Position numbers and translations under genes: made by a program
Assembly: GCF_000005505.3 (NCBI RefSeq)
Contig: NC_016131.3
Location: 64,651,355 to 64,715,354 of the forward strand
Direction of reading: 5' to 3'
DNA length: 64,000 bases
Source: Brachypodium distachyon
Taxonomy: Eukaryota > Streptophyta > Magnoliopsida > Poales > Poaceae
Notes under the pieces: model-generated
Database searches by the model: none
Told to the model about the DNA's origin: nothing
The model's input: the letters and a program-made list of their open reading frames with translations, nothing else
Shown here: positions 22,698-35,097 of the stretch, one piece after another
How the letters are laid out: each line of letters starts with the position of its first letter
Position numbering within the stretch: the first letter of the stretch is position 1

Positions 22698-23698
22698 TAT
22701 TATTTTTAAGTTCTTTTGGTTGCGTTAGGGTGTAACCAACAACCCCAAATTATAGTCGCGCTGGGAGACGAAATATGGAACGTCCGCTAATTAAATTTTC
22801 CGAATTTTAACCTCTTCATTTTCATGACCTTTATTCCCAGGCTTGCTCCCATCGGTGCTCCCCGCGTCATCTATCCGTCCGTTTCTCCTCACGGCCCCGC
22901 CTTTCTTTCTATATCTATCTAAAAAATACGGACAGTTTTCTTCGCCACGCGTTTTCGTTAAAAAATAAGGACAGTTTTCTTCGCCGCGCGTTTTGGTTGT
23001 TTGCCGAGCTTTCCTCGGTCCCATAGGCACAGGTTGATACTTGATACATCCTCCCACCAGGCCACCGAATTCCCCCATCCACCGCCGCACCAACCCATCG
23101 AGAAGCCCTCCCCCGATACGCGCCTCTCTCCTTCCGATCGAGCGACCCCACGCCTCCCGATCGAATCACACGCATCGCTCCTCTCCGCTGCGCCGCCGCG
23201 GATGCCGCCGCCGTCCTCCCCGCGCCCCAGATGCCGCATCGCTCCTCTCCACTGCGGCGCCGCGGACGCCGGTGCCGTTCTCCCCTGCGGATGCCGCCGT
23301 CATCGCAGCCCTCGGGCGCCGCGCCGTCCATCCGTCGCCGCCATCCCCGGCAGCCGCGATCCGTGCCCACGTCCTCCTCCGCCGCGTCACGAGGCTTCCG
23401 CCTCCGCGCCAACCTGCTGATGTCCAAGAGCAGCTGTTGTCAGGGTGCGGCGATTGACGCCCTAGCGGAGGCCAAGGTACTTTAGGTAGATTTTGGCAAA
23501 GCTTGTTCAGGTGATGTCGATGGTGTCATTTTGTTATGAGTATACCATGTCTGAAATCCGTTTATTTGTGTAGGTTTGGAGACCTATATGGTTGAAATCA
23601 AGAGAAGGTGGAAGTGCACATCAGAACTTTGAACTCACTAGGTATTAATACCTGCATTACGCATTTGTTAAATTTCTGGTCCTTTCTTTCCATTGCCC

Positions 23699-23821
23699 GT
23701 GACAAACAACAGCTGAGATGGTTTACAATTGGTGGCCTCTTAGAAAGTTGCAGTTCCATTGACTGTGACAAACCACAGCTGAGATGGTTTACAATTTGTG
23801 GCCTCTTAGAAAGTTGCAGCG
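23699..23821. repeat. Tandem duplication, 66-bp unit
   Basis: Two adjacent copies starting GTGACAAAC and containing CAGCTGAGATGGTTTACAAT and GGCCTCTTAGAAAGTTGCAG. They differ at only a few positions. Confidence 0.85.
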
Positions 23822-24200
23822 CAATTATTTCCAGCTTCTTTTATTGTAACTTGGATAAATATTTCAAGTTATTTTCAGCAGACTTTTTGAATGTTATTGT
23901 GGTATTAATATAATCACATTGCTAAACCTCTTGCAGAAGCAATCTGTCGGTGCTGCTAAACCCTAATCCTTAGTTAGATGTACTAAAAATTTAATTAGAT
24001 CGGTTCTTCTCATGTTAATGTACCCAGTACCCTGCGTGTTTAATTATTTTGTTTAGCCACTCTTCGTGAATACCAGTTGGTGGTGATCCATTTTCTGTAG
24101 AATGTGGCTGGAAGAAAAGGAACAGAGTTTCGGTTACGTCAAAAAGCAAGAAAAAAGAAATATTAATCCATTGTTTGTCGTAGAGTTTCTTGCCTGGCTG

Positions 24201-24305
24201 ATTCAGGTTTTGTTGACATGGTTGTTTTAGTTGTTTAGGCTCATCATCCATGAATGTTCCCATGTGGAAACAGAGATTAATTATAAATAAATAAACAGAT
24301 GGCAT
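24201..24305. repeat. Direct repeat copy A (partner 25021-25117)
   Basis: CAGGTTTTGTTGACATGGTT through CAGAGATTAA and GATGGCATG recur about 820 bp downstream with a few substitutions and indels. Confidence 0.85.
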
Positions 24306-24940
24306 GCGAACTATGGCAGCCACTTCTCAGCCCCGCGCTTGCCACCTCTCCTTCCTTGCCTCATGGCGGCGCAGCCTAGAGAATTGGGATCGAACTGCAG
24401 GAAGGGGCACAGAGAAGAAGTCTAATTCGGCCTAGACGCATGGATCTCAAATAGTCAGTTACTTCAAGTCAAAAGCCTGTAGATTTTTAGTTGCATTGCA
24501 CTGAACTTGGTTTTGATTTTCTTTGGCTTAGCCTGTGAAGACGATGTCCGTGGACTCAACTCCAAATGATGCTTATGAAGTTCAAGAGTGAGTACTGGTA
24601 TCAACCCGCATTTTAGGACTGCTTCTGGAATCTGGATTTGCAGTTTACATCTGTTGCTTACTCTGTACCGTAAAAGCAAAGCTTTCGTCAAGTGTAATCT
24701 TACATTGATCAAATAAATAAACATAATTCATATCAGGATTTATTGTTTGCTTCAGCTGAAATGGTTGGCATTCCTTAACAGGTCAAACGAGAACACTACA
24801 TCCAAAGCCTTTAGTTGTTTCCTTTGGTGTTAATTAATAGAAAATGTTGTCCTTTGGTGCTATAACCAATACTCAGCGCAATAGTACTTCTGCTGGTTTT
24901 ATTTTCTGATTGGAGTATGCTGAGAAGTGCAAGGACATAC

Positions 24941-24985
24941 TCCCTCCGTTTCTAAATACTTGTCGCTGTTTTAAAAACAACAGGT
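24941..24985. repeat. Single Stowaway-like terminus
   Basis: CTCCCTCCGTTTCTAAATAC follows TA. No inverted partner is seen before the neighbouring direct repeat. Confidence 0.45.
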
Positions 24986-25020
24986 TCATATTGGTACGGT
25001 CATATAAAAGGTCTGAAAAG

Positions 25021-25117
25021 ATCCAGGTTTTGTTGACATGGTTGTTTTAATTGTTTAGGCTCAGCATCCATGAATGTTCCCATGCTGAACAGAGATTAAA
25101 AAAAAACGAGATGGCAT
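25021..25117. repeat. Direct repeat copy B
   Basis: Second copy of the 24201-24305 segment, same orientation. Confidence 0.85.
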
Positions 25118-26629
25118 GGCATTGTAACCCTACGATTGTATTTTGGGTCTATGGAATCTCTCGGAGCAAATAGTACTCCCTTTGTATGGAAAAGGATGCC
25201 GCGCGGGTTATTTTGCGAAAAACCCCTCACGTTTTCTCCGACAAGCATCTCCGTCCAACACGCTTGCTGCTGTCCTACTCCGCCACATCGTCTCCCATCC
25301 GCCGCTTCGCCGTGCCTCGCCCGTCGCCCGTGCCGCGCCGCGCCGGCCACCACGCCTCCTGCGCCACGCTGCTCCCCGCGCCTCCTCCCGCGATTCGGAC
25401 AGCTGACGGAGGGGGCGGTGAAGCAGCTGTCGGAGCATCCCCTCGGGGCCGGCACCATCTTCCCGGTGCGCGGGCGGAGGCGGGGCCGTCCCCACGAAGC
25501 ATGCTCATCTCCAACGGGTCAACTCGCAGCAGTCCGTGCGTCCCTCCCTCCCCTCCTTCTCCTGTTTGCCTGTTTGTTTCCGCGAGAAAGATTGGATCTT
25601 GGTGTTCTTGCTGATTTGGTTAGTGCACGGGAATGATCGTTCTGTGTCTAGGGTGCTAGCGGTTTCGTCAATGATGGGATCTTGGTGCTAGTTTCTTGAG
25701 TCACATGTAGACCTTGTGTGTAGTCGGAGTGTTTTCACAAGATGGGGATTTCTGCCTTCTTTGGGTTTCTGTGCACTCCTATGAAACGGGATTTCACAAG
25801 ATGGGGATTTCTGCCTTCTCCGGGAACTTCTTCCTTTGTGCTATGTGACATTTAGAGACTACTGTTACAACCTACAACAACGATTCAGACACAATGGTTG
25901 ATTCAAGGAGTAATTTGTTTGACGTGGTAATCTTAATAGCTAGCCTCTTTGACAATCAGTGGGTTAACTTGTTCGGCATTATATCGCTCTGTAAGTTAAG
26001 CTTCAATTGTTTTTTAAACTTACTCCGTAGAATGCATTATCCTTAGTGTGTTTACTGTCAGTAAAATATGGGAGTTTGGTGTTTGATTCAGTCATATGTC
26101 GATGAATGTTTTGAACTTCCCATGTCAGCATGACAGGATGTAATTTAAATTGTTTCAATTACTTTTCATGGCAATCAGCAATCAAAATGAAAGATTGAAG
26201 GTCATAAGCATTGGCACAAAATACAACACCTTCTTTGGCTGCAGCAAACATATAAACATGATGCCATGGGCTGATAGAATCCTACATAACAATTGTAACT
26301 CTGACTTGCAGAAAAATATAGCTTACTAATGGTAACTTGTTAAGCATGAGAAGCAAAGTGCATCTCATCTCGTTGCAACAAAGGGAAATAGCATCATAAA
26401 GCAGTTCAATTCCGACAGATCAGTGAAATAGCAAGCATTATACATGCACCAATAAAGCTGCTATGCTTGGATTTTTCTGAATGAAATTGACCTGGAGTAC
26501 ATTATTAATAGGAACAGACCTCTGATATTAATATCAACACATCACATTTCATAATGGGAGTAAATGTTTTCATACACATGGTAATATCATACACAAGTAC
26601 ACACAAGTACTATCATTCTCTTCCTTTCT

Positions 26630-28402
26630 CTACGTCACATTTTCTTTCTTAGCCTGTCCTTCTATAAGTGCTTTGGTTTTTGCCAGTAAATTTGCCGTGA
26701 TAAATGGTAACTTCCCTTCTGCGCGCTCCTTATGCTTGTGTAGGAGGTCACAGCCAATTCCTCCTTCCACCTTCATAGCCTCAATCATACAGTACTGCAG
26801 TGTAATGAAGCTTCGAGCGAGCTTCTGGACATCGTAGTTATTGTATTCTTCCTCCACACCCTCTATTAGTTCTTTGATAGTTGTTGGTGCTGTGCTATCG
26901 GTGAGTGACTGGAGGGACCTGAAGAAGCACAGGTCGAGGACATTCATGTCCGGACTGTTTGGAGGCTGCTGTATCAACTTAATGTCCAGATCAGTCTCGT
27001 CCACGACCCGTTGAAAAGCATCATCGGTAGGGAGGAGATGAGGTTTAGCGTTATCTTGTTGTATGAGGATTGTTCTTCCTACATCCTCATCTGGCCACCG
27101 ATCCTGGATAGCTGGAATGACCTTCTTGCAAATGAACTCTCTCATGGCATCACGTGTAACAGTCACTGATTTCACTTCAAGTGTCCCCCTATCTCTGTGT
27201 TTGGAGTTTTTTTTAGCTGGCGTCTCTTCGACAAAGGCCCAGGTGCCTATCTTTCCATCAAATGTGACCTCTCCACCTTCACCAAATCTTGGCTTCGCCA
27301 CAGCCGTCAAGAACATAACTTTGCCAATGATGTTCTTATTCTGCACTGTGCGCAATGGTCGTGGTTCACCAGGAAGGAGATAGTAGTTGTTGCTTATTCG
27401 GGTCATGTAGAACCACTTTTCATCGATGTGGACGACATTGTCCATTTTCTTGAAGAAAGGGCAAGGAGTTGTCAAGCCATAATTGTCAAGCATCCAGACG
27501 CAAAATTGTAGTCTCTTAATCTTGTTTGCGTCTGTCATCGAAGGCTTTAAATTACTTCTGTGTCGTTTCAAATCACCCAGCATAAACCTTTGGTGTAAGG
27601 TTGCGTGGCACACACCCAATGATTTTGCTAGACTCCGAATGGTCTTTCTTTTGTTGAGTGGTATTGTGAGTACCCTTGGCAAATCCAGATCTTTCTTTTT
27701 TCAGCCAACATTACCTTTCTTCTTATTTGATACGTTAACTTCTTCACCTCGTGCAATCTGTGCCAGGGCTTTGGCCCATATTCTCTCAACAGTCCGCACA
27801 CTTGTATCCATCAAGACTGCAGTGATATACTTGTCCTATGCTTGAATTTCTCCATCTCTGGTCCTGATTACCTCCAAAGCAAAGTAGACAGCATGCCTTT
27901 GCTCATTTGTCAATTCTGCTTTTGGATTTTCTTGAGCATCAGCTTCCTCTTGAGCATCCAAATCTTGAGCAGCTTCTTCTTGAACATCCATATCTTGAGC
28001 AGCTTCTGGAGCAATCTCATTCAAATCAAAAGGAGCAACTTCTTCTTGAGCAGCTTCTTGAGCAATCTGGGCAGCTTCTTCTTGAGCAATCTGGACAACA
28101 GCTTCTTCTTGAGCAGCAGCTTCTTGAGCAATCTGGCCAGCAGCTTCTTCTTTAGCAGTGGCTTCTTGAGCAATTTGAGCAACTTCTTGAGCAATCTCAT
28201 TCAAATCAAAAGGAGCAACTTTTTGAGGAATCTCAGCATTAGCTTCTTGAAGAATCCGAGGGAACTCAGCCTTGTAGGTGTTATGTAGGTCAGTACACAT
28301 TCCTGCAAAAGAGCGAGATTGTGGGCATGACATGGTTCCTTTTGAGAACAAGATTACTCCGTACAACAACTTAATCGAGCATAGTAGCTTACCGTGTACC
28401 AT
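26630..28402 (-). pseudogene. Mariner-like (DD39D) transposase, inactivated
   Basis: The 350-residue frame at 26630-27682 holds a helix-turn-helix (RSLAKSLGVCHATLHQRF) and the catalytic domain. The three acidic residues are seen in VVHIDEKWF, ILIQQDNAKPH and SPDMNVLDLCFF, with 39 residues between the last two: the DD39D class of plant mariner elements. The N-terminal part continues upstream in the same frame but is broken by stops at 27701-27703 and 27836-27838. Beyond them (to 28402) lies an unusual Ala/Glu/Gln-rich segment with repeated AQIAQE units and two copies of FDLNEIA, ahead of a second HTH region (TVERIWAKALAQI). This family is the presumed enzyme source for Stowaway MITEs. Element ends were not found. 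Confidence 0.88.
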
Positions 28403-31400
28403 AGGTCAGAGAAGATATCCTTTTGGTGCATCATGTTATATTTCCACATATCCAATGCTCTATGGGGTAGCTTCTTCCTTTTCGAAACCAACTTACATAG
28501 TTTGTCGCCAGCAATTTGTTCCTTCATATAGCTGTGCAAAGAGAATGTTAATTTTATTCCTTGACATGATGAATTTGTCCTTGTAGGTCAGAGCTTATTG
28601 AAACTTACTCATTGGAGAGCACTGATAGAGCATCGAATTTCATCATTGGGGAACTTGAGGTGGAGATGGTTCCTTAATCTGCAGTAAAAGTACCAAGGTG
28701 AGTCAATATTAGGAGTACAAGTATATGCATGTCAACAAGTAAAATAACTCTAGAGCATGTCAACTGTTTATGCATATGTGACTTCAAGACTGTAAACACA
28801 TTTTTTCAGCAAAGACACTAAAAACAATATCATTAATCAAGTGTTACCTTCTCCTTTGCTGAACTGAATTTGTTGTTGGTAACAGTTAAGTTAACAGAAA
28901 TTTCAGAACTGTTTCAGAACTGTGCCCAGAACCTGCCCAGTATGGTGCTGGAGTTGAAATTCAGTTAATTAACTCTAGTCTCTTAATCTTTCAATGCACG
29001 ACCATTAACTGTTAACTAGGGAGTATTAAATTCAGTTAACTATAGTTAGAGTAAAGGCATGTCAACGGTAACTCTAGTTAGAAAGAGAAGCATGATTAAT
29101 GAATCAAGTTAACAGACATGTACAGTGAACTGCAGTTAAATTCAGTTAACATCCAGTCACAAGATAGCCATGAATATTTCAGAACAGTCGAGTAGGAGAT
29201 GTGCAATACTGTAGTTAACTGAATAGCTACAAAAACAAGATCAGCTTAGAACAATATCCCAAATTGTACTGCTCCTAGATTACAATAGTGACAAACCAAG
29301 AGCAGCTTCTTCTTGAATAACATGTGCTTTGTTACTCATTTTACCTGATGTTACAACTGAAGTTCAGGTTGAGGCACAATTGCAGAGACTTCAATCACAA
29401 CTTCAGTTCAGTTCAGGTTCAGGCGCAGCTGCAGCCTCAACTTTGCTTCAGTTCAGTGAATTGTCCAACTTCAGTTCAGGTAAGCACAGTACAGGCACAA
29501 ATTCAGTTCTGGAATGTCCAAGATAGGCACCTGGGTCTCAATTTTGCTTGTAATCGGGTCTCTGCAGCTTGAATTTTAGCAACGATGATGATTTTCCTTG
29601 TACTCAGTATTCGTTCAGTGAAATTGAACACGACGCAGGCTCTGCAGGGATTGAAATTGAGGATCAGAGGAAGGCGGCGACCTCGTCCTCGTCTAGGTCC
29701 TCGACGACCTCAGAGGTCCAGGTCCTCGTCCTCGACGGAGGGCGGCGGACGGCGAGGGAACTGCGGAGGCGGCTGCAGACGAAGGAGGGAGCACGGCTAG
29801 CAGGCTGGCCGCCCTCCGCCCGGCGCGTCTGGCAGGAGCTCCGCGTGCCTCCGGTGGCGCAAGGACAGTGGGAAGGCGACGGATGGTACGGAGGGCAGCA
29901 CGATGGATCTGCGCGTCTGCGTGCTCTGGCGGGAGGCCGGCGGGAGCTCTGCTTGCCTCCGGCGGCGCGATGACAGTGGGACGAAGACGGAGGGCAGCGC
30001 GATGGGAAGATTTGGTTTTGAATTTCAGGTTTGAATTTCAAATTTCAAATGATCCGAACGTTTGGGGGAGTTTTTGCAAAATTTGAATTGCATTGGAGGT
30101 GGAGGAGGACGCGACATCCTTTCCCATCCAGAGGGAGTACCAGAAATTTCTCTGACGCTAGACAAAGATAAAGGGCGAAAGAAAAGACTGATACATAGAT
30201 GCTTCGTACATGTCAAATGGAGGAGAAAGTAAGAAAAAACGAAATGGCAGTGCTTATAGGTGAAAAATTGTTGGGAATACTAGCGGAGTGCAGCGGCCGT
30301 AGTAACGCATGCGCATTTCGGCTGGTTCACCTTGAAAAAAGGGACGAAGAAAAAACCAATCGGTTGCTCTGTTCCTTCGCCCATCTCGCTCGCTCTTTCG
30401 TTCCCCATTTCCTTTTCCCTAGCAAAGGAAATCAGCAGCAGAAATCAGGCAGCCACGCATTCAGCAAGAGGAAGAAGCCACTGCAGGAGTTGGAGGGCTG
30501 CGGCTCGATGGTGTTTACCGCGGCGTGGATATCCGGAGCAAGGAGAAAACACTGCGGAAGATAGGAGCGCGCGGCTCTAGGACGATTTTCGCAAGGAGAA
30601 GCCATTGCCGGAGTTTGCGAACTGGTGCCTGAACGGGGATACCAGATTTGAGGAAACAACATCATGAATTCGACTCACAACCATGCTCCCTCGCTCCAGA
30701 TCTTCATCACCACCATGATCCCGAGGTCAACAGAAGAAAGAGTGGGCAAATTGACAGAACAACGAGGAAGGCAAAGCTCCTCCCTTCTCACGTACCAGCC
30801 GGATGGGCCTAGGTGAGATAGATCGGGGGAGGAGAAGAAGGAAGCGAGAAGAAAGACCCGAGAGCCGAGAGTCTTTGGCCACGATTTCTTTCCAGCGCAG
30901 CACCAGAGGAAAGAGAAGGGGCATCCGATTTATTTTTCTTTTTTTTAGGCAGGAAAAGCGGGCACTTTGACGGATGCCTGCCACGTCGCTCGGCAGCATG
31001 GATCGGAGCACGCGGGGGGGACAGGCAAGCCTCGTCCATTCCTAGGAGGCATAGCTCCCCCTCAATACGTTAGCGAAATTGCTTTCACGTACGATGTCAT
31101 GATGCTCCCAGCAACAGTACTGCAACGTCGGACGTGTTGGACAGAAAAACGTCAGATGTATGGCAGAATTCAAAAGTTAGTATAGTTCTGCTTCGATCAA
31201 CGGCTGTGAAACACAAACTTGCTGCAATCAATGGCTGCCACTAAGCTGCTCTCACGAGCTCGTTCTCCATGCACTCGTGCAGCTGCTCGGGTGCTAGGCT
31301 ATAGTAGCGTATTCTCGATCGACCGTCTCCATCCATCTTTGTAGCTAGCTAGTTCGGTTTTTGGACCGAAAAATTGGCTCGATCGATACCGTAAACAAGG

Positions 31401-31702
31401 ATGGCACGGATTAAAAAGTTACCAAACTGGCCAAACTCGGCACGTATATGTTGCGTTCAAGGGACCGATTCGGAACCAAATCTAAACTCTCCTCCGCCGC
31501 AAAACCCCCTCCTCCTGCTACGCCGCAAAATCCAGTCTACTTCGGCGACCTAGTCCTCCCCCACCTATTTTCTGCCAGTTCTGCTGCCCGCGGCGCTGGT
31601 CGAACCTCGGACGGCTTTCCCGCAAGGCCGCAAAAACCCTAGTGACGGGCGAGGTGGGGCAGCCGACGACGAGGAGGCGCGCCGCCGCCACTCGGAGGGT
31701 GA

Positions 31703-32062
31703 GTGCAAGCGCGGCACCCGTCGGTGGGATATTTTGCGGGGCATGAGTGCGGCCACGGCGCGGCGGCAAGGAGCTCAACCGCCGTCGTGCACACGCCGCT
31801 GCGGAAGGAGGTCGAGAGCTCCCGTGCGGCTGTGGGGCGCGCGTCGCGCCCTACCATCTCCACCTCCTCCTCTGGCTCCGTTTCCTCCAACAAGGCCTCC
31901 TCCTTGGATTCCATCATGCGATGCGTCATTGAGCAATCCAAGGTCTCACCGCGCGGCGAAGGAGCAAGCGGAACTCGACTGCGCGTTGGAGCTGTCCTGG
32001 ACTCCCGAGCCGACACAAAGGAGGAGGCGGAAGTCATTGTCCTCTCCGAGGATGATGAGTAG
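31703..32062 (+). CDS. Unidentified small reading frame
   Basis: A 119-codon frame in a GC-rich island ends in an acidic motif (EEAEVIVLSEDDE) and a stop. An overlapping frame encodes KEQAELDCALELSW, so part of a coding region may have been frameshifted here. Acidic VIVLSEDDE-type ends occur in grass nuclear and transposon-associated proteins. I recognise no domain, and no splice partners were confirmed. Confidence 0.22.
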   Translation: MQARHPSVGYFAGHECGHGAAARSSTAVVHTPLRKEVESSRAAVGRASRPTISTSSSGSVSSNKASSLDSIMRCVIEQSKVSPRGEGASGTRLRVGAVLDSRADTKEEAEVIVLSEDDE

Positions 32063-32664
32063 GCGGCGACGAAGGAAGCCGCAGAAGGAGGAGCAACTTT
32101 TGTTCTTGCGATTGCTCCTCGGTTAGTAGTAGTTTTTGTGTAGTTTGGAACTTAGAATTATCTATGTGAAACTCAAATTATGTGATGAAATGCAATGTTT
32201 TCATGAAATGTGTGTTGTTTAAAATTTGCTCAAAGTTTAATTCAAAAGTTTTGTTCGTTTTTATGGGAACGCAAGTTCAGTTCACCTGTTTACGAGATCT
32301 GCTAGAGTTGATATTATTGTTGTCGCCGTAGGTTGCCTTACGGAGAGGATATGTTCCCGGTCGTCTAGAGGGAAAACGCAAATTAAAATGTCACGGTTTT
32401 GTCTTTTACATACCATGCGTATATGATCGTATTTTTCCATGAATTGCTGCTGATTGTACTTGTTCGTTTGAACCCATCAATCAATGGGAATATGGAAAGG
32501 ATAAAAAGGGGTTGCAATTCATTTTTCCCTCAATCTCCCAATCCCTCCAAATTGATGGGGATTAGGAGGGATTGTGAGAATGAACTACAATCCCTCTCAA
32601 TTCCTGATATCCCTCTAGATTGGTGGAGATTGAATTCAAACGAACATGGCTTAGGTGAAATGTA

Positions 32665-32758
32665 CTCCCTCCGATCCATAAAAAGTGTCGCTCACTTAGT
32701 ACAAAATTTGTATTAACTTAGTATAAAATGGCCGACACTTTTTATGTATCAGAGGGAG
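32665..32758. mobile_element. Stowaway MITE
   Basis: CTCCCTCCGATCCATAAAAA pairs with TTTTTATGTATCAGAGGGAG, with TA at both flanks; 94 bp. Confidence 0.88.
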
Positions 32759-33010
32759 TATCAGATATCAATAGTTCATCTTCTTTTTTACAAAATGTTT
32801 CAACTTTCTTTGTCCTAAGTTAAATTTCTTAAAATTTGACCGTGTACTAATATCTACAATATCAATAAATATACTATGAAGATATATCACGATGAATTTA
32901 ATAAAACTAACTTAGAATGGTAGATATCCTTTTTATAAACTTGACCAAACTTGGGATTTGACTTGGAACAAGACTAGAACATCTCGTAGGAAAAGAACAG
33001 AGTAGTAGTA

Positions 33011-33123
33011 CTCCTTACTTCCCATATTAAGTGACTCAAATTTGTTATATATGGACATATCTATATACTAAAATATGTCTAGATATATGTAATATTTCAG
33101 CACTTGATATGGGACGGAGGGAG
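33011..33123. mobile_element. Stowaway MITE
   Basis: CTCCTTACTTCCCATATTAA pairs with a right end ending TATGGGACGGAGGGAG. TA flanks both sides; 113 bp. Confidence 0.85.
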
Positions 33124-34591
33124 TAGTTTAAATACGTAAAGACGTAATTTTGGCTGTGTTTGGCAAGCAATTCAGACCAAAATATGCAGGGCCTGCCCGC
33201 CAGGACACCGACAAGGATACCAGATAATATAAAGCAACAAAACAAAGCCACCGCAGCTAAATGGCTTTGTTCGTCTGCAACTCATAATGAACGAAATTTT
33301 GTTAAGCAGAAGCGAAGAACAATCAAGATTAAAAAGACAACAACTATGGAGTCGAGAAACTACTTGTTTTATGTGTAACTTGTTATAAACAGGTCCATTG
33401 CAGTTAAACGCACAATTTCTCTCAATAACACTCCATGAGACCATGATGCATTTTCTTCTTATGGTCTCGGCAACAGGAAATATTAAGCTACTTGGGTCTA
33501 GAACTTGGACATATTAACAGTAAAAGGTTTGATGATAGCGAAACATGTCAGAACTCAGAAGAACTGCAAGGGTTGTGATGTCTCACTCTGCTGCCCACTC
33601 TTAGCTTTCCTCCACAGAAGGTGTGTCATCAAGGCTTAATTAAAGAGAACCAAGGCCCTACAGAAAGCGACGAATAATTAATCGAGTAACCAACATCATG
33701 TTGCGGTAAATGGTATATACTATAACACAGTATATGCCATTACCTTGTACATACGCCTTAGCCTAGCCTCCTCAGCGACCAACTGCAAAGATGGGGAACA
33801 CATGTCATTACAATCAAGCAACACAATCTTAAATACTCACTATGAAATAAATCATCATACATCATCATTGGTGTCGTTCCAGTACTCTCCAACACGTCTA
33901 TGTGGCAAATATACGTTCAAGTGACCACCAGCATATGCGTCAACATTGTCAGGGTGCTTCATATCAACACTTCCACTGTTTGTACAACCATAGCAGTGCC
34001 CTTAATTTGAAGATAAAAAAGGGGGAATGGGGTTGTTAGTCTGCCAAATAACCAAACAGGTAAAACACATTATGATAGCTGAATAGTTGAAGGTAAGCAA
34101 ACATGTGTGTACAGTCATTACAGAATACATATGAGTGCACGAACCAGTCTGAGATTATGACAAACGTATAGGTCAGGGATAATAGACGAGATGAAGGGAA
34201 ACATGACATGATGGGCAAACATATAGCACAGTTACAATGTTATCTAACAGATAAGTTCCAGTATATGAACCACGACTATATTTCAACAGTACTTAATATA
34301 AGATAGGAGTATACAGTACCGTTATCACTAGGTTTAACCATGCAGAAGGAGCTGACCACCATTTCTACATACTCTCCGCTCATAGGCATGAGTTCAGCAA
34401 AAAATAGATTGTCCATGCCAGAGTCAAAATCACCAGCTCCTTTAGTCTTTGCAGTGAAATTCAAATGATAGAACCTATTCTTCTTAGAAAAGGTACTATG
34501 TCTCTCCGAAATAAACTGGTAGTGCAGAACATCTTTGAGTTCATATGCAAGATCCTAAAATAAGCAACATGGAACGGATTAGCAATTGTTA

Positions 34592-34630
34592 AGAGGGAGA
34601 GGGAGGGAGAGGGAGGGAGGGAGGGAGAGA
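34592..34630. repeat. GA-rich simple repeat
   Basis: GAGG/GAGA tracts inside an intron of the DUF3615-like gene, next to the 5' splice site at 34631. Confidence 0.8.
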
Positions 34631-34994
34631 CCTCCAACAGATTGTGGTCGTTAATTATACTTGTCCACCAAAGCTTGAACCAGTAGGCGCATTCGATAAT
34701 TGCCTTTCTCAATTGCTTCCAGCTTTGAACATTTCTTTCTTGTGCCATCAAGCCAGTAGAGAGTTAATCGTATAGACATTTCCACTAGAGAAACCCCATC
34801 TTGCTCTTTGCACCTAATTTAGAGAGCATCCTATATGATTAGTAGATGATACAATTATAAAAAGTGCAGAGTAAGAAGTGACACTTAAGTACTCAGTCAA
34901 ATGTTATCAGTATGGCACAGGGTTAGAGTGATGATAAGTTTGCATGCAAGGTTGTCCAATGAGGATCAAAAGCTCTCAAGTTTACTCTAATATA

Positions 34995-35097
34995 CTCCCT
35001 CTGTCCCATATTACGTGTCGCAACTTACACGCGTTTTAGTGTGTAGATACATGCGTATGTAGACAAAGTTGCGACACTTAATATGGGAAAGAGGGAG
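34995..35097. mobile_element. Stowaway MITE
   Basis: CTCCCTCTGTCCCATATTAC pairs with TTAATATGGGAAAGAGGGAG, with TA at both flanks. It lies within an intron of the DUF3615-like gene (34814-35626). Confidence 0.9.

Larger units (their letters stand above)
22114..26629. other. Repeat-rich intergenic region
   Basis: No gene was recognised. It contains a Stowaway MITE, a solo MITE end at 24941, a 66-bp tandem duplication and a pair of 100-bp direct repeats, listed separately. Two GC-rich blocks (23080-23480 and 25240-25560) have open frames on both strands with Arg/Pro/Ser-rich translations. They look like first-exon or leader DNA, but no domain or downstream exon could be confirmed. Confidence 0.45.
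28403..33719. other. Intergenic region with unassigned frames
   Basis: No gene could be named. A minus-strand protein-like stretch at 28390-28540 (KEQIAGDKLCKLVSKRKKLP) lies just upstream of the mariner frame and may be another exon of it or of a captured gene. A GC-rich block at 29640-30000 and another at 31490-32100 have frames on both strands. The second includes a + strand frame ending EAEVIVLSEDDE that may be a small hypothetical gene or a transposon-borne fragment. Two Stowaway MITEs are listed separately. Confidence 0.45.

Noticed and set aside
27836..28288. 148-codon + strand frame rich in Leu/Ser/Phe
   Set aside because: Mirror image of the Ala/Glu/Gln repeats of the mariner transposase on the other strand.
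29569..30041. GC-rich frames on both strands as a gene
   Set aside because: Low-complexity Arg/Ser/Gly composition in both directions, no domain and no splice partners. Possibly leader DNA of the mariner element, but unsupported.
24941..30137. Mariner element bounded by CTCCCTCCG at 24941 and CAGAGGGAG near 30129
   Set aside because: Termini match over only about ten bases, and the left one lies beside a direct repeat unrelated to mariner. Boundaries are not convincing.
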